Positions 36,940 through 47,610 of a stretch of 64,000 nucleotides of DNA are shown here, in pieces; the first letter of the stretch is position 1, and each line of letters begins with the position of its first letter. The notes under the pieces are model-generated. The model searched no databases. It was given only the letters and a program-made list of their open reading frames with translations, and had not been told where the DNA came from. Made by a program: the position numbers and the translations under genes. The stretch is from Stappia sp. BW2 (GTDB lineage: Bacteria; Pseudomonadota; Alphaproteobacteria; Rhizobiales; Stappiaceae). The stretch covers positions 124,001-188,000 of the forward strand of contig NZ_VIRG01000070.1 of the NCBI RefSeq assembly GCF_008107695.1, written 5' to 3'.

Positions 36940-37087
36940 GTCTCTTGCCCCGGTTTGCCTGGAGCAAAACCTTAGCCTGCAAGGGAATACGGGGGAAGTG
37001 AAGGACGTTGCACCGGCAAAACGGCCACGTCGATTATATGTTCGAGCGCGGCCGAGTACGACGAAACAAGGCTGTCCATCCACCCCA

Positions 37088-37130
37088 CCGTTATTCCGGA
37101 CAAGCGCAGCGCAGCTGCGTTCCGATCCGG
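37088..37130. repeat. Partial left arm of repeat B
   Basis: gttattccggacaagcgcag ... ccgatccgg corresponds to the left-arm end of the repeat B elements, without the matching right arm. Confidence 0.45.
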
Positions 37131-37199
37131 AAGGCTGTTGAAGTCGCAGGCATGACCTTACTTCTTGCAAGGCCCGTTGAGGCACGGAATAGTCTCATC

Positions 37200-37487
37200 A
37201 TGCCCGCCGCCGTCTACATTCTCACGTCGAACCGCAACGGCATGCTCTACATCGGCGTGACCACCAACCTGTCGCGTCGTCTCTATGAGCACCGGAACGG
37301 TCTGATCGAAGGATTTTCCAAGACCTATGGAGTCACTCGGCTTGTCCATGCGGAAACCTTTGACCGGATAGAGGATGCAATCCTGCGTGAAAAGCAGCTG
37401 AAGAAATGGCGGCGCAGCTGGAAGATCGACCTCATCGAGAAAAGCAATCCCGAATGGCAGGACCTGACGGAAACGGTACTGTTATAA
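37200..37487 (+). CDS. GIY-YIG nuclease family protein
   Basis: Protein of 95 residues starting at ATG 37200 and beginning AAVYILTSNRNGMLYIGVTT, the GIY-YIG core (here VYI-10 residues-YIG), followed by NLSRRLYEHRNGLIEGF with the conserved Arg and His. Such short stand-alone domains (UPF0213/YhbQ-like) are common in bacteria and their in-vivo role is unclear; many are probably DNA-repair or mobile-element related nucleases. The open frame extends upstream to 37008 but the family starts at VYIL. It sits among repeat B copies, so a link to repeat mobility deserves a test. Confidence 0.85.
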   Translation: MPAAVYILTSNRNGMLYIGVTTNLSRRLYEHRNGLIEGFSKTYGVTRLVHAETFDRIEDAILREKQLKKWRRSWKIDLIEKSNPEWQDLTETVLL

Positions 37488-37545
37488 AGCTCCTGCGAAC
37501 CCAGCTCGAATGCATTGGCAATCGGAACCTCAACCCCACCCACCC

Positions 37546-37722
37546 GTCATCCCGGACAAGTGAGGCATGGCCGAACGCAGATCCGGGAACCAGACATATT
37601 CTGCGCCGAGGGCGCTTTTCTACTGAGAGAGGTTACTAAGGAGCGAGCTGTGCTCGCGCTGATGCGCTGGGTTCCGGATCGGCGCTCAGCTGTGCTGAGC
37701 TTGTCCGGAATGACGGGGGAGG
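37546..37722. repeat. Repeat B, full element 1: long inverted arms, MITE-like
   Basis: The element opens with gtcatcccggacaag and closes with cttgtccggaatgac, 15-bp terminal inverted repeats with one mismatch. The inverted relation continues inward (cgcagatccgggaaccag versus ctgggttccggatcggcg), so each arm is about 50 bases. The central part includes the hairpin gcgagctgtgctcgc. Confidence 0.8.
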
Positions 37723-37838
37723 AGAGGCTTGGCGGCTTACGTAGGCTTCCGCAATAGGAGGAAGGTGTTGTGGTCGGTGGGGCTGGCTTCTTCAACAGAC
37801 CCATCGTCAGAGTGCCCTGTCCCAAGTCCCACCCAACC

Positions 37839-38018
37839 GTCATCCCGGACAAGTGCGGCAACGCCGAACGCAGATCCGGGATCCAGACGTAATCTGCGCC
37901 GTAGGCGCGCTCATTTCCTATAGAGACGGGACCAAGGAGCGAGCTGCGCTCGCGCTGATGTGCTGGGTTCCGGATCTGCGCCCAGCTGTGCTGAGCTTAT
38001 CCGGAATGACGGGGGGAG
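37839..38018. repeat. Repeat B, full element 2
   Basis: Same plan as element 1: starts gtcatcccggacaag, ends gcttatccggaatgac, with the inner pair gcagatccgggatccag and ctgggttccggatctgcg. It is in the same orientation as element 1, 116 bases after its end. Element lengths are about 177 and 180 bases. Confidence 0.8.
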
Positions 38019-38105
38019 GAGGGGATACGGCCTCCTCAATACTACGATGTAGGCGGTGAACCGCTGACCGAAGATTAATTCCCTCCGGAGATTTGAAGGA
38101 ACAGG

Positions 38106-41039
<2,934 letters not shown>

Positions 41040-41412
41040 GGGCGCAATATGGTTCGGTTCCGCGCGTGAGGAAAGGGGGTGGTTGCGGGTTTGTTCCGCT
41101 TTTTGCCACTTCCTGTCAGTCTCCTGACACAAGGTTGTCAGGAAGTCGGTCTTGGAGAGGGACGTTGATCCGAAAAAATGTCCGCCAGAGACAGGTGCTG
41201 CGGGCCAGTCGCAGGAGTTTGTGTGTGCCCCCTTATGGGCCCGTCAGAGGGGCATTGAAGATCGGCGGACCCACGTAAAGCTGTTGTTTGGATCCGTAAA
41301 TCTTATACGTGCTGCGTAGTTTGCTGAATATTCGGCGTTTCTGTTTCGTGCTATAATTGGGTCTATCAGTTCAAAGTGAAACATACGGCATCTTGCGCGG
41401 AGGAGGCGAAAG
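41040..41412. other. Divergent region between uvrB and the cysteine-rich small protein
   Basis: About 370 bases, AT-richer from 41290 onward. It should contain the uvrB promoter, where damage control (a LexA box) would be expected, but I see no clear GTTC-N7-GTTC type box, and the promoter of the following gene. No gene recognised. Confidence 0.5.
41352..41357 (+). promoter_or_regulatory. Consensus -10 element (TATAAT) of the cysteine-rich protein gene
   Basis: A perfect TATAAT lies 55 bases upstream of the ATG at 41413. The -35 position at the usual 17-base distance (tattcg) is weak, so this is a suggestion only. Confidence 0.35.
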
Positions 41413-41769
41413 ATGAGACTGAGATCTATTGTTAAAATTACGCTGATGGCGGGTCTGTTTTACGCAGCTTCTCCCGCCAGTGCAGATCCGCTGGACCTGA
41501 CACATCAGCCGGACCTGAGCGCGGCGAAGCTTGTTCTGGCCAGTCTGGACAGGGGGCTTGAGGTTCCGTCGATGCCGAACATGTCGCCGCGCCTGTCCGG
41601 TGCGGTGGATCTGCCAGGTTCTTCAACCGACAAGGGGCCGCTGATCCGGGTTGCCGGCCGTTGCGGATCGTCCGAATACTATTGCGACTCGCCCGGTTTC
41701 CTCTATTGCTGCGGCAATTCTTCAGATGGGTTCTACTGCGCTGCCGACGTCAACGGCTGCACCAAGTAG
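41413..41769 (+). CDS. Small secreted six-cysteine protein, knottin-like spacing
   Basis: Protein of 118 residues with a signal peptide (about 24 residues, SASA-DP) and no other TM helix. A ~55-residue Pro/Leu/Ser-rich propeptide-like stretch is followed by a C-terminal 35-residue cysteine module with Cys84, 91, 99, 100, 109 and 116 (C-x6-C-x7-CC-x8-C-x6-C). This C-C-CC-C-C order is that of inhibitor cystine knots and granulin-like miniproteins; the disulfide pairing is not known. Not recognised as a named family. It is convergent with a lectin gene that is also secreted and Cys-rich, 30 bases away. Confidence 0.7.
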   Translation: MRLRSIVKITLMAGLFYAASPASADPLDLTHQPDLSAAKLVLASLDRGLEVPSMPNMSPRLSGAVDLPGSSTDKGPLIRVAGRCGSSEYYCDSPGFLYCCGNSSDGFYCAADVNGCTK

Positions 41770-41799
41770 AACGCCGTCACTCCCTCGGTCTTGGAGGGG

Positions 41800-42168
41800 C
41801 TAGCGGCACTCGCAGACGGACATGCTGCCTTGCTCGGTGGTGTGCCACTGGCCGCCCCAGCTGAGGCCGTTGCCGGAGCAGAGGCCCGGGCATTTGTTTT
41901 GCGCATCGGCATTGTTCCAGATGGGCCCAGCTTCGATGTTTCGTCCGGAGCTGGTCTTTTCGCAGGAGCAAACCGACATCTGTCCCTGTACCGTCGTATG
42001 CCACTGCCCGCTCCAGCGCGTTCCCAACCCGCTGCAGAGATTCGGGCATTTCGCCTGCGCATCGCCATTGCTCCAGATCGGTCCGGCCTCGACGTTGTAG
42101 GTCTGGGCGCTGGCGGGCAGGGCAACGAGCAGGAAAAACAGCGCGGCAAGTGACGTCGGCAATCGCAT
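41800..42168 (-). CDS. Secreted two-repeat mannan-binding (MVL-type) lectin-like protein
   Basis: Protein of 122 residues from ATG 42168 (GGAGG 6 bases upstream) with a signal peptide (LAALFFLLVALPASA-QT). Two tandem repeats of about 45 residues follow, each with the pattern N(V/I)EAGPIWxNxDAQxKCPxLC, then SGQWHTT and MSVC(S/E)C: residues 25-69 and 77-122. The AGPIW...DAQ...GQW...MSV signature matches my recollection of MVL, the cyanobacterial mannan-binding lectin family (Mannan_binding). Extra cysteines in KCPxLC and VCxC are not in the Microcystis protein and suggest disulfides after export. It is probably secreted to bind oligomannose or related glycans. Confidence 0.75.
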   Translation of the reverse strand: MRLPTSLAALFFLLVALPASAQTYNVEAGPIWSNGDAQAKCPNLCSGLGTRWSGQWHTTVQGQMSVCSCEKTSSGRNIEAGPIWNNADAQNKCPGLCSGNGLSWGGQWHTTEQGSMSVCECR

Positions 42169-42315
42169 CGGGACCTCCACAGGCAATCGATTCACAACAG
42201 CTTCCAATAACTTGAGACTGAAGTCGATGGGTAAATTCTCTGTCAGAGCGCCTTTCGTGGGGTGTCCTTCCGGTATGGCGAAGCTGGGATCGGGATTCGG
42301 TACGCCGCGGGGTTG

Positions 42316-43246
42316 TTAAGTGGCCATGCTTGAGGACTGATGATTACTGGATCCCCGCCTGCGCGGGGATGACTAGAGGGTGTGGTGCAACGAAGGTTCA
42401 ACGGCAGACGTTGGAGACTGCCTCAGCGTTGTCATCCCGGTTTGGCGCAGCCAAGACCGGGATCCAGTACTCCCTGTAGCCGGTAAGTGGCCATGCTTGA
42501 GGGCTGGTGGTTACTGGGTCCTCGCCTTCGCGGGGATGACAAGAGGGGTGGTGAAGCAAGCGGTTGGGGCAGGTGTGAGAGACTGCCTCCGCGTTGTCAT
42601 CCCTGTTTGGCGCAGCCAAGACCGGGATCCAGTATTCCCTGTAGCCGGTAAGTGTCCATCCGTGAGGTCGGGTGGTTACTGGATCCCCGCCCTCGCGGGG
42701 ATGACAAAGTGGGTGTGGCGAAGCAAGCGGATGGGGCAGGTGTGGGAGACTGCCTCCGCGTTGTCATCCCGGTTTGGCGCAGCCAAGACCGGGATCCAGT
42801 ATTCCCTGTGGCTAGTAAGTGGCCATCCGTGAGGGCGGGTGGTTACTGGATCCCCGCCTGCGCGGGGATGACAAGGTGGGGGTGGTGAAGCAAGTGGTAG
42901 GGGCTGGTGTGGGAGAGTGCCTCCGCGTTGTCATCCCGGTTTGGCGCAGCCAAGACCGGGATCCAGTATTCCCTGTGGCCGGTAAGTGGCCATGCTTGAG
43001 GGCGGGTGATTACTGGGTCCCCGCCTTCGCGGGGATGACAAGGTGGGTGTGGTGAAGCAAGTGGTAGGGGCAGGTGTGGGAGACTGCCTCCGCGTTGTCA
43101 TCCCGGTTTGGCGCAGCCAAGACCGGGATCCAGTACTCCCTTTGGCCGGTAAGTGGCCATGCTTGAGGGTGGGGGGTTACTGGATCCCCGCCTGCGCGGG
43201 GATGACAAGGTGGGTGTGGTGAGGCAAGTGGTAGCGGGAGGCGTGG
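42316..43246. repeat. Tandem array of ~166-bp units (five units plus partial)
   Basis: The core gtcatcccggtttggcgcag recurs at 42431, 42596, 42763, 42930 and 43097, giving a period of 165-167 bases. Each unit holds two palindromes: ggatccccgcctgcgcgggg with gat, and the inverted pair gtcatcccgg/ccgggatccag around tttggcgcagccaag. The array begins near gtaagtggccatgc and ends with a partial unit a few bases before the betC stop. Short open frames in all phases of the array are artefacts of the repetition. Confidence 0.9.
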
Positions 43247-43260
43247 GATTTAGTTCGCCT

Positions 43261-44778
43261 TCACTCTCCCCTTGGATACCGCTGGCTCTCTTCCACCACA
43301 TTCAGGTCCATGTGGTTGCGCATGTAGCGTTCGGAGGCTTTTTGCAGGGGTTGGTAGTCCCAGGGGAAATAGGCGCCGTTGCGCAGGGCCTCATAGACGA
43401 TCCAGCGGCGGGCCTGGGATTGGCGGACTTCTGCGTCGAAGGCGGCCATGTCCCATTGTTTGCCGGCGATTTCCGCAAAGCGTACGGCAGTTGCCGCATG
43501 GGCCGGGTCGGCGGCGAGGTTGGTCAGTTCGTGCGGATCGTCCGTCACATTGAAGAGCAGCGGCGGATCAAGTTCGCAGTGGATGTATTTCCAGTCGCCT
43601 TCGCGGATGCCGACCAGCGGCGCGTAGGAGGCTTCGGCGGCGTATTCCATCAGCACCGGTGCGGTGCGGGCCTCGCCTTTTGCCAGCGGCACGAGGCTGG
43701 TGCCGTCGGTCCAGGGCATGATCTCGCTCATGTCGATGCCGGCAAGATCGCAGGCGGTCGGCAGAACGTCGAGCGTGCTGACCGGATCAGAAATGTGCTT
43801 TGGCGTCAGATCCGCATCGGCAACCATCAGCGGCACGCGTGCGGAGCCTTCGAAGAAGGTCATTTTGAACCACAGTCCGCGCTCGCCCAGCATATCGCCG
43901 TGGTCGGACACGAACAGGATGGTCGTGTCCTCGCTGAGGTCCATCGCGTCGAGGGCATGCAGGATCTCGCCGATCTTGTCGTCCAGATAGGAGATATTGG
44001 CGAAATAGGCGCGGCGCGAGCGGCGGATGTCTTCTTCCGTGATGTCGAATTTGCGCCAATCGTTGGCATCGAAGATGCGCTTTGCGTGCGGGTCGTGGTC
44101 GTCATAGTCCATGGCGGGAACTTGCGGCAGCAGGTGCTCGCAGTCCTCGTAAAGGTCCCAGTATTTCTGGCGGGCGACATAAGGGTCATGCGGGTGGGTG
44201 AAGCTGACCGTCAGGCAGAAGGGCCTGTCGTATTTGCCGCGGCCGTAATCGTGGATCTTGCGCACGGCCTGGAAGGCGACATCGTCGTCATATTCCATCT
44301 GGTTGGAAATCTCGGCAACGCCTGCGCCCGTGACCGAGCCCATGTTGTGATACCACCAGTCGATGCGCTCACCCGGCTTGCGGTAGTCCGGTGTCCAGCC
44401 GAAGTCGGCCGGGTAGATGTCGGTGGTCAGGCGTTCCTCGAAGCCATGCATCTGGTCCGGGCCGACGAAATGCATCTTGCCCGACAGGCAGGTCGTGTAA
44501 CCGGCGCGGCGCAGGTGATGGGCATAGGTCGGAATGTCGGAGGCAAATTCGGCCGCGTTGTCGTAAACGCCGGTGCGGCGCGGCAACTGGCCTGACATGA
44601 AGCTCGCCCGCCCCGGTGCGCAGAGCGGAGAGGCGGTGTAGGCGTTCTCAAATCTGACGGAACGTTCCGCCAGCCGCTTGAGATTGGGAGCGTGCAGAAA
44701 GTCCGCCGGTCCATCGGGAAAGAGCGTTCCGTTCAATTGATCGACCATCAAAATCAGGATGTTCTTGCGTTTGGTCAT
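43261..44778 (-). CDS. betC: Choline-sulfatase
   Basis: Type I sulfatase of 505 residues, no signal peptide, so cytoplasmic, as known for BetC. The formylglycine motif CAPGR places the modified Cys at 53, preceded by LMVDQLNG with a metal aspartate. Late motifs SDHGDMLGERG and DPHELTNLA and the C-terminal block NHMDLNVVEESQRYPRG are characteristic of choline-sulfatases, which hydrolyse choline-O-sulfate to choline and sulfate for glycine betaine synthesis or sulfur supply. It is divergent from a solute-binding protein with a perfect dyad in the 196-base gap. betA, betB and betI are not in the window. The 166-bp repeat array abuts its 3' end. Confidence 0.92.
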   Translation of the reverse strand: MTKRKNILILMVDQLNGTLFPDGPADFLHAPNLKRLAERSVRFENAYTASPLCAPGRASFMSGQLPRRTGVYDNAAEFASDIPTYAHHLRRAGYTTCLSGKMHFVGPDQMHGFEERLTTDIYPADFGWTPDYRKPGERIDWWYHNMGSVTGAGVAEISNQMEYDDDVAFQAVRKIHDYGRGKYDRPFCLTVSFTHPHDPYVARQKYWDLYEDCEHLLPQVPAMDYDDHDPHAKRIFDANDWRKFDITEEDIRRSRRAYFANISYLDDKIGEILHALDAMDLSEDTTILFVSDHGDMLGERGLWFKMTFFEGSARVPLMVADADLTPKHISDPVSTLDVLPTACDLAGIDMSEIMPWTDGTSLVPLAKGEARTAPVLMEYAAEASYAPLVGIREGDWKYIHCELDPPLLFNVTDDPHELTNLAADPAHAATAVRFAEIAGKQWDMAAFDAEVRQSQARRWIVYEALRNGAYFPWDYQPLQKASERYMRNHMDLNVVEESQRYPRGE

Positions 44779-44828
44779 AGGGCTTCTCCAACGGACTGCA
44801 GGACGAGTGGCGGATACTTAATGTTTTT

Positions 44829-44848
44829 TTGATTGAGCAATCAATCAA
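44829..44848. promoter_or_regulatory. Perfect 20-bp dyad between betC and the solute-binding protein: candidate BetI-type operator
   Basis: TTGATTGAGCAATCAATCAA has 8-bp arms (TTGATTGA/TCAATCAA) around a 4-base centre. Its position between two divergent genes, 50 bases before the betC start and 126 before the other, suits a repressor site for both. The shape resembles operators of TetR-family choline regulators (BetI), from memory of their TTGATTG/CAATCAA half-sites. Confidence 0.65.
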
Positions 44849-44974
44849 ATTCATTATCCTCTTTCACCAGCAGAAGTTGTTATTAAGGCGAAGTAACTTG
44901 CACATCTTACCTATGTGTGCAGCTTATGCCGTTCAGCCGGGCCAGATTGGCCTGAATAAAGAAGGGACAGGTAT

Positions 44975-46549
44975 ATGAAGACTCTAAACCAGCCACTCTT
45001 ACAATCGGGGATCTCCCGGCGCGGCGTTCTGATGGGAACGGCCGCGATCGGCGCAACGGCGTTCGCAGGACAGTTCGGTGTCGGGCCGGCTGCCGCGCAG
45101 CCCAAGAAGGGCGGCACGTTCCGGGTCGGTATGGCCGGCGGCAACACCAACGACAACTACGATCCGGGCACATGGGACAACGCCTATTCCCAGACCTTCG
45201 CGACCGCACGTCACGGCTACCTTGTTGAAATCGGGGCCGACGGTTCACTCGTGCCGGAAGTTGCCGAGAGCTGGGAAGCATCGCCCGATGCGAAAGAGTG
45301 GACGTTCAAGATTCGCCCGGGTGTTGAATACCACGAGGGCGGCACGGTAACTGCGGACGATGTCGTTGCCTCGATCAACTATCATCGCGGCGAGAAGAGT
45401 ACCTCTGCAGCGAAACCGATTGTCGCGCAGATCGAGGACGTCAAGGCGAACGGCGATACGGTCGTTTTCACACTGGAAGCAGGCAATGCCGACTTCCCTT
45501 ATGTCGTCAGTGACTATCACCTTGCGATCATGCCCGCCAAGGATGGCACAATCGATACCAGAAGCCCGAACGGCTGCGGTCCCTACAAGGTGGTCAACTA
45601 CGATCCCGGCGTCATTGCCGAGCTGACGCGCAACCCGAACTACTGGAAAACCGACCGCGCCCATTTCGATGAAGTCAAGATGCTGACCATCCTGGATGCG
45701 GCTGCGCGCCAGTCGGCGCTGATGACGGGCAACGTCGATGCGATCGACCAGGTCGATCTGAAGACAGTCAGCCTCTTCCAGCGTGCGCCGAACGTCAAGA
45801 TTCTGTCGGTCACCGGCACGCAGCACTACACTTTCGCCATGGATACGCGCGCGGCGCCGTTCAACGACAACAATGTGCGTCTGGCGCTGAAATATGCCGT
45901 CGACCGGCAGGAACTGGTCGACAAGATTCTGTTCGGCTATGGCGCGGTCGGCAATGATACGCCGATCAGCCCGTCCTACCGCTACTATGCTGACGATATC
46001 GAGCAGACTAGCTACGATCCGGACAAGTCCAAGTTTTATCTGAAACAGGCAGGTCTCGATTCGCTCGATGTCAGTCTGTCGGCGGCTGACGCTGCCTTCG
46101 GCGGCGCGGTCGATGCGGCGGTCCTCTTCTCCAACAGCGCCGCCAAGGCCGGCATCAACCTCAAGCCGGTGCGCGAGTCGAACGACGGTTACTGGTCGGA
46201 CGTCTGGATGAAGAAGCCGTTTTCCGCCGTTTACTGGGGCGGTCGTCCGACCGAGGATCTGGCGTTTACGGTTGCCTATGCAGCCGGTGCTCCCTGGAAC
46301 GATACCTTCTGGGACAACGAGCGCTTCAACAAGCTGCTGGTCGAGGCCCGTTCGCAACTGGACCAGGCCAAGCGCGCCGAGATGTACAAGGAAATGCAGC
46401 AGATCCTGCGTACGGAAGGCGGCGTGATCGTGCCGATGTTCGCCAGCTACGTGATGGCGCACACCAACAGCGTTGCGCATCCCGAAGTGGTGGGCGCCAA
46501 CTGGACCCTCGACGGCTTCCGGGCCATCGAACGCTGGTGGTTCGCCTAA
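44975..46549 (+). CDS. ABC transporter substrate-binding protein, family 5 (peptide/dipeptide type), Tat signal
   Basis: Periplasmic protein of 524 residues. The N-terminus SRRGVLMGTAAIGATAFAG is a twin-arginine-type signal (Arg-Arg then hydrophobic). KKGGTFRVGMAGG at the mature start, VAESWEASPDAKEWTFKIRP, NGCGPYKVVNYDPG and NPNYWKTDRA are hallmark blocks of family 5 (DppA/OppA-like) binding proteins. No permease or ATPase follows; the next genes are a terminator and a MerR regulator, so it is an orphan that must use another ABC membrane complex. Divergence from betC and the shared dyad suggest it serves a related solute, perhaps choline-O-sulfate, but that is inference. Confidence 0.88.
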   Translation: MKTLNQPLLQSGISRRGVLMGTAAIGATAFAGQFGVGPAAAQPKKGGTFRVGMAGGNTNDNYDPGTWDNAYSQTFATARHGYLVEIGADGSLVPEVAESWEASPDAKEWTFKIRPGVEYHEGGTVTADDVVASINYHRGEKSTSAAKPIVAQIEDVKANGDTVVFTLEAGNADFPYVVSDYHLAIMPAKDGTIDTRSPNGCGPYKVVNYDPGVIAELTRNPNYWKTDRAHFDEVKMLTILDAAARQSALMTGNVDAIDQVDLKTVSLFQRAPNVKILSVTGTQHYTFAMDTRAAPFNDNNVRLALKYAVDRQELVDKILFGYGAVGNDTPISPSYRYYADDIEQTSYDPDKSKFYLKQAGLDSLDVSLSAADAAFGGAVDAAVLFSNSAAKAGINLKPVRESNDGYWSDVWMKKPFSAVYWGGRPTEDLAFTVAYAAGAPWNDTFWDNERFNKLLVEARSQLDQAKRAEMYKEMQQILRTEGGVIVPMFASYVMAHTNSVAHPEVVGANWTLDGFRAIERWWFA

Positions 46550-46645
46550 CAGTCCCAAGACGGCTTCTGCAGCCGTAAAGGCGAAGGCGGTTGAACCCGC
46601 CTCGCCGGATTGATCTTCACAGCGCTCCATCGGGAGCCTTTCCAA

Positions 46646-46677
46646 CGGCCAGCGGTCACTCCGCTGGCCGTTTTTTT
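46646..46677 (+). terminator. Terminator after the solute-binding protein gene
   Basis: Perfect 10-bp stem cggccagcgg / ccgctggccg, 5-base loop, seven T residues, about 97 bases after the stop codon. Confidence 0.95.
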
Positions 46678-46688
46678 GAAAAAGACGC

Positions 46689-46719
46689 TTGACCTGGAGT
46701 GCACTCCAACTGGTAGCTG
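46689..46719 (+). promoter_or_regulatory. MerR-type promoter/operator with 19-bp spacer
   Basis: TTGACC (-35) and TAGCTG (-10 candidate) are separated by 19 bases that contain the perfect palindrome TGGAGTGCACTCCA. The over-long spacer with central dyad is the classical MerR-family activator architecture, here upstream of the merR gene itself, implying autoregulation of the regulator-decarboxylase operon. Confidence 0.8.
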
Positions 46720-46747
46720 AAGGAAATCGTTCCGTTCGGAGACTGAC

Positions 46748-47224
46748 ATGCGGATTGGTGACCTGGCCGAGAAATCGGGACTTTCGACTGATACCCTGCG
46801 CTACTACGAGAAGATCGGCCTGATGCCACGGCCCCTGAGGGACGGTGGTGGACGGCGGGTCTACGATGCGGCGATCCTCAGATGGATTGATTTCCTGGAC
46901 CGGTTGAAGTCAACCGGCATGGGCATCAAGGATCGGCTGCATTACGCGGACCTGCGCACAAAGGGGGCGGCCTCTTTGACAGAGCGCCGTGAATTGCTGG
47001 AACAGCACAGACAGAAGGTTGCCGGCGATATCGTCCGGCTCACCGAAATGCTGGATGTCCTGGACGATAAGATTGATCTCTACAGAAGGATGGAAGCAGG
47101 CGAGACCGTCGACCCCACCTTCGAAAGCTGCGCCCGGACCGAACACGCTGCGCCGCCAAGCAAGAAAGTTCCGAAAGATGAGCACCGCCCTGGAACGCGG
47201 CCGCGCGCTGACGCGGAAACTTAA
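46748..47224 (+). CDS. MerR family transcriptional regulator
   Basis: Protein of 158 residues. Residues 1-70 are the MerR helix-turn-helix with wing (IGDLAEKSGLSTDTLRYYEK, RVYDAAILRWIDFLD), then a dimerisation coiled coil (about 80-118). The C-terminus contains only one cysteine (ESCART), so a multi-cysteine metal site is absent. It resembles the stress/aldehyde-type MerR subgroup (AdhR/NmlR-like). The 19-bp-spacer promoter upstream supports autoregulation. Its 3' end overlaps the carboxymuconolactone-decarboxylase gene by 47 bases, so the two share one transcript. Confidence 0.88.
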   Translation: MRIGDLAEKSGLSTDTLRYYEKIGLMPRPLRDGGGRRVYDAAILRWIDFLDRLKSTGMGIKDRLHYADLRTKGAASLTERRELLEQHRQKVAGDIVRLTEMLDVLDDKIDLYRRMEAGETVDPTFESCARTEHAAPPSKKVPKDEHRPGTRPRADAET

Positions 47225-47558
47225 TCCCGATCTCGAAGCCGTTCTCAGCAAGGGCTATGACGACCTTCTGCCCGGCTTTGCCGAAAGCCTGATCGAATGG
47301 GCTTATGGCCGGCACTATGCCCGTGAGGGCCTTGACCTGAAAACGCGCCAATTGTGCACCATCGCGGCGCTGACCGTGCTCGGTGGACAGACGGCACCGC
47401 AGTTGAAGATCAACATAGAACACACGCTGGCCACCGGGGCCAGCCGCACCGAAATCATCGAGGCGATCTGGCAGATGGCCGTCTACGGAGGCCTGCCTGC
47501 AGCCATCAACGGCCTCAATGCGGCGCGGGAGGTGTTCGAGGCTCAGGATGCGGCGTGA
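47178..47558 (+). CDS. Carboxymuconolactone decarboxylase family protein
   Basis: Protein of 126 residues from ATG 47178, inside the 3' end of the MerR gene. LKTRQLCTIAALTVLGGQTAPQL and a C-terminal AIWQMAVYGGLPAAINGLNA match the carboxymuconolactone decarboxylase/alkylhydroperoxidase D-like fold. The redox CxxC motif of AhpD-type members is absent, so peroxidase activity is unlikely. Members of this group without CxxC are linked to protocatechuate degradation or are uncharacterised; no ring-cleavage genes adjoin, so the true substrate is unknown. It is probably induced by the MerR ligand. Confidence 0.85.
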   Translation: MSTALERGRALTRKLNPDLEAVLSKGYDDLLPGFAESLIEWAYGRHYAREGLDLKTRQLCTIAALTVLGGQTAPQLKINIEHTLATGASRTEIIEAIWQMAVYGGLPAAINGLNAAREVFEAQDAA

Positions 47559-47610
47559 GTGAAATCAGTCACGCATCCAATCCGCCAGGATGATTGCGGA
47601 TAGCCAGGTG

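Noticed and set aside
42380-43055. Proteins encoded by open frames in the repeat array (VIPVWRSQDRDP... type)
   Set aside because: They are translations of tandem repeats, share no domain, lack ribosome-binding sites and recur with the unit period.
42316-43246. A CRISPR array
   Set aside because: The repeated unit is ~166 bp with whole-unit homology and no short repeat-plus-unique-spacer alternation; no cas genes are near.
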